From contig CAMHBE010000008.1 of assembly GCA_946183095.1 (NCBI GenBank), forward strand, positions 1 to 16,460: 16,460 nucleotides of DNA. Reading direction: 5' to 3'. The DNA is from an uncultured Clostridia bacterium. GTDB taxonomy: Bacteria > Bacillota > Clostridia > Oscillospirales > Ruminococcaceae. The notes under the pieces are model-generated. The model saw nothing but the letters and a program-made list of their open reading frames with translations, searched no databases and was not told the DNA's origin. Made by a program: the position numbers and the translations under genes. Of this stretch, positions 13,797-16,460 are shown piece by piece (within the stretch, counting starts at the first letter, position 1; each line of letters opens with the position of its first letter).

Positions 13797-16460
13797 ATGC
13801 CAAAAAGGACAGACATCAATAAGATCATGATAATCGGTTCGGGACCCATTATCATCGGACAAGCCTGCGAGTTCGACTATTCGGGCACTCAGGCGTGCAA
13901 AGCACTCAAAAAGCTGGGGTATGAGATAGTGCTCGTCAACTCCAATCCCGCCACCATAATGACGGATCCGGACGTTGCCGATATCACCTACATCGAACCG
14001 CTCAACCTCGGCAGACTTACACAGATAATCGAGAAGGAGCGCCCGGACGCGCTGCTGCCTAACCTCGGCGGTCAGTCGGGTCTGAACCTTTGCTCCGAGC
14101 TCTCCAAGGCTGGAGTCCTCGACAAGTACGGCGTAAAGGTCATCGGCGTGCAGGTGGACGCTATCGAGCGCGGCGAGGATCGTATCGAGTTCAAGCACAC
14201 CATGGAAAAGCTCGGTATAGAGATGCCGAGAAGCGAAGTCGCCTACTCGGTCGATGAAGCCGTAGCTATCGCGGAAAAGCTGAGATACCCGGTAGTGCTG
14301 CGCCCCGCTTATACAATGGGCGGTGCAGGAGGCGGTCTCGTATATAATGTCGATGAGCTCAAAACAGTCTGCGCCCGCGGTTTGCAGGCAAGTCTCGTGG
14401 GACAGGTGCTCGTCGAAGAGTCGATAAGCGGCTGGGAAGAGCTTGAACTCGAAGTCGTCCGCGATGCCGACAACAACGTTATAACCGTGTGCTTCATCGA
14501 AAATATCGACCCTATCGGCGTACATACAGGCGACTCCTTCTGTTCGGCTCCCATGCTCACCATTTCCGAGGACGTTCAGAAGAAGATGCAGGAGTATTCC
14601 TACAAGATAGTCAGGGCGGTGGAAGTCATCGGCGGCTGCAACTGCCAGTTCGCGCATGACCCCGAAAGCGGACGCATCGTCGTTATCGAGATAAACCCGC
14701 GTACATCGCGTTCGTCGGCTCTCGCGTCAAAGGCTACCGGTTTCCCGATAGCTCTCGTTTCGGCAATGCTCGCGTGCGGTCTTACCCTGAAGGACATCCC
14801 CTGCGGCAAGTACGGCACTCTCGATAAATATACGCCCGGCGGTGATTACGTCGTTATCAAGTTCGCAAGGTGGGCGTTCGAGAAGTTCAAGGGCGCGGAG
14901 GACAAGCTCGGCACACAGATGCGCGCTGTCGGTGAGGTAATGAGCATCGGCAAGACCTACAAGGAAGCGTTCCAGAAGGCGATACGCAGCCTTGAAACGG
15001 GACGCTACGGACTGGGTTTTGCGAAGAACTTCCATGACCTCAGCAAGGAAGAACTCCTGCAAAAGCTCACCTACCCCACCAGCGAACGCCAGTTCATCAT
15101 ATATGAAGCGCTCCGCAAAGGCGCGGAGATCGACGAGATATTCCGTCTCACGAAGATAAAGCACTGGTTCCTCGAACAGATGAAGGAACTCGTCGAGGAA
15201 GAAGAAACTATCCTGAAAAACAAAGGCTCGCTGCTCAGCCCCGACGCCCTGAAACAGGCAAAGCTCGACGGGTTCAGCGACCGCTATCTCTCGCAGCTCC
15301 TTGAAGTTCCCGAGAGCGATATCCGCGAACAGCGCTACAGCCTCGGTATCAGGGAAGCGTGGGAAGGCATTCACGTCAGCGGTACCGAGAACAGCGCGTA
15401 CTACTACTCGACCTATCACCTCGACAAGGATGAAAGCCCCGTTGACGACGACAAGCCGAAGATAATGATACTCGGCGGCGGTCCCAACCGTATCGGTCAG
15501 GGCATAGAGTTCGACTATTGCTGCGTTCACGCGGCGCTTGCGCTGAAGAAGCTCGGTTTCCGCTCTATCATCGTAAACTGCAACCCCGAGACGGTTTCCA
15601 CCGACTACGACACCTCCGACAAGCTCTACTTTGAGCCGCTCACCCTCGAAGATGTCCTGAGCATCTACGAGAAGGAGAAGCCCCTCGGCGTTATCGCGCA
15701 GTTCGGCGGTCAGACGCCTCTCAACCTCGCGGCAGACCTCAAAAAGAACGGTGTGCGCATCCTCGGCACTTCCCCCGAAACTATCGACCTTGCCGAAGAC
15801 CGCGATATGTTCCGCGAGATGATGGACAAGCTGGGCATCCCGATGCCCGAATCCGGCATGGCTGTCACCGTTGACGACGCGCTCGCTATCGCGGACAAGA
15901 TAGGCTACCCCGTTATGGTGCGCCCGTCTTACGTTCTCGGCGGCAGAGGCATGGAAGTCGTACATGACGATGACATGATGAAAGTTTATATGGCGGCTGC
16001 GGTGGGAGTTACCCCCGACAGACCCATTCTGATAGACCGTTTCCTGCACCACGCTACCGAGTGCGAAGCGGACGCGATCTCGGACGGCGAAAACTGCTTC
16101 GTTCCCGCGGTCATGGAGCATATCGAGCTTGCCGGCGTACATTCCGGCGACTCCGCGTGCATCCTCCCCGCGAAGAACCTCTCTCCGAAGCACATCGAAA
16201 CAATAAAGGAATACACCAAGAAGATAGCGGTGGAGATGAACGTCCGCGGTCTGATGAATATGCAGTACGCGATAGAGGACGACACCGTTTATGTTCTCGA
16301 AGCCAACCCCCGTGCATCGAGAACTGTGCCGCTCGTGTCGAAAGTTTGCAGCATCAACATGGTGCGTATAGCTACCGACATCATGACTTCGGAGTTCACA
16401 CACAGACCGTCTCCCGTGCCGGAGCTGCATGACAGGAAGATACCGCATTACGGCGTAAAG
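13797..16460 (+). CDS. carB: Carbamoyl-phosphate synthase large subunit (partial, runs off window end)
   Basis: 888 codons of an expected ~1,070 are present. The start is MPKRTDINKIMIIGSGPIII, the standard CarB N-terminus. The first ATP-grasp half includes the GQACEFDYSGTQACKAL segment, RPAYTMGGAGGG and EINPRTSRSSALASKATG. An oligomerisation region follows, then the second half begins with ILGGGPNRIGQGIEFDY and contains RPSYVLGGRGMEVV and EANPRASRTVPLVSK. CarB makes carbamoyl phosphate from bicarbonate, ammonia (from CarA) and two ATP for pyrimidine and arginine synthesis. The C-terminal allosteric (MGS-like) domain would lie past the window. Shine-Dalgarno GGGGGA (13785-13790) supports the ATG. 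There is no carA upstream: the preceding gene is a receiver protein ended by a terminator. The large antisense open frames here are coding shadows. Confidence 0.97.
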   Translation, partial: MPKRTDINKIMIIGSGPIIIGQACEFDYSGTQACKALKKLGYEIVLVNSNPATIMTDPDVADITYIEPLNLGRLTQIIEKERPDALLPNLGGQSGLNLCSELSKAGVLDKYGVKVIGVQVDAIERGEDRIEFKHTMEKLGIEMPRSEVAYSVDEAVAIAEKLRYPVVLRPAYTMGGAGGGLVYNVDELKTVCARGLQASLVGQVLVEESISGWEELELEVVRDADNNVITVCFIENIDPIGVHTGDSFCSAPMLTISEDVQKKMQEYSYKIVRAVEVIGGCNCQFAHDPESGRIVVIEINPRTSRSSALASKATGFPIALVSAMLACGLTLKDIPCGKYGTLDKYTPGGDYVVIKFARWAFEKFKGAEDKLGTQMRAVGEVMSIGKTYKEAFQKAIRSLETGRYGLGFAKNFHDLSKEELLQKLTYPTSERQFIIYEALRKGAEIDEIFRLTKIKHWFLEQMKELVEEEETILKNKGSLLSPDALKQAKLDGFSDRYLSQLLEVPESDIREQRYSLGIREAWEGIHVSGTENSAYYYSTYHLDKDESPVDDDKPKIMILGGGPNRIGQGIEFDYCCVHAALALKKLGFRSIIVNCNPETVSTDYDTSDKLYFEPLTLEDVLSIYEKEKPLGVIAQFGGQTPLNLAADLKKNGVRILGTSPETIDLAEDRDMFREMMDKLGIPMPESGMAVTVDDALAIADKIGYPVMVRPSYVLGGRGMEVVHDDDMMKVYMAAAVGVTPDRPILIDRFLHHATECEADAISDGENCFVPAVMEHIELAGVHSGDSACILPAKNLSPKHIETIKEYTKKIAVEMNVRGLMNMQYAIEDDTVYVLEANPRASRTVPLVSKVCSINMVRIATDIMTSEFTHRPSPVPELHDRKIPHYGVK

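Noticed and set aside
14727..16448. A 573-codon minus-strand open frame (and a 331-codon one at 13662-14657) opposite carB
   Set aside because: The + strand encodes unmistakable CarB throughout. The antisense products show no domain, and one runs into the promoter and leader.

Overview
The window reads as chromosomal DNA from an anaerobic Gram-positive, most likely Ruminococcus or a close Oscillospiraceae relative. This is an inference from moderately high GC, strong G-rich Shine-Dalgarno sites, frequent TTG starts, clostridial-style promoters (TTGCAA - 17 bp - TATAAT-like) and the gene families present. All convincing genes are on the + strand. No tRNA, rRNA, CRISPR array, transposase or phage gene is visible.

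Region 1 (1-2740) is a short operon behind a clear promoter at 91-119. It encodes a DUF1015 family protein, a secreted CAP/SCP-domain protein with two chitobiase-C-terminal-like repeats whose ATG overlaps the previous stop (ATGA), and an ArsR/SmtB-type repressor that carries both classical metal sites. Region 2 (2741-2941) is a noncoding stretch packed with hairpins and short repeats, just ahead of an SUV3-like RNA helicase gene.

Region 3 (2942-13561) appears to be one long transcription unit: the SUV3-like helicase, then a five-gene signalling module. The module contains (a) a membrane-anchored BMP/PnrA-type binding protein with no transporter genes beside it, (b) a two-TM hybrid histidine kinase whose receiver domain is broken by a 2-base loss, (c) a 7-TM protein carrying a kinase dimerisation domain with no ATPase domain, a receiver, an HPt-like domain lacking its histidine, a second receiver and an intact HD-GYP c-di-GMP phosphodiesterase domain, (d) a REC-HPt protein with an intact phosphotransfer histidine, and (e) a pseudo-receiver/receiver protein. 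A strong intrinsic terminator follows at 13594-13645. The simplest model is a ligand-sensing phosphorelay: binding protein to hybrid kinase, to the HPt of the REC-HPt protein, to the receivers that control c-di-GMP breakdown and the last protein. This is inference from domains and gene order.

Region 4 (13646-16460) has a separate promoter, a leader of about 108 nt that can fold in two mutually exclusive ways, and carB (carbamoyl-phosphate synthase large subunit), which runs off the window end. No carA lies upstream of carB here.

The best candidate for something undescribed is the signalling module, especially the HD-GYP protein and its partners. The structured leader of the RNA helicase comes next.
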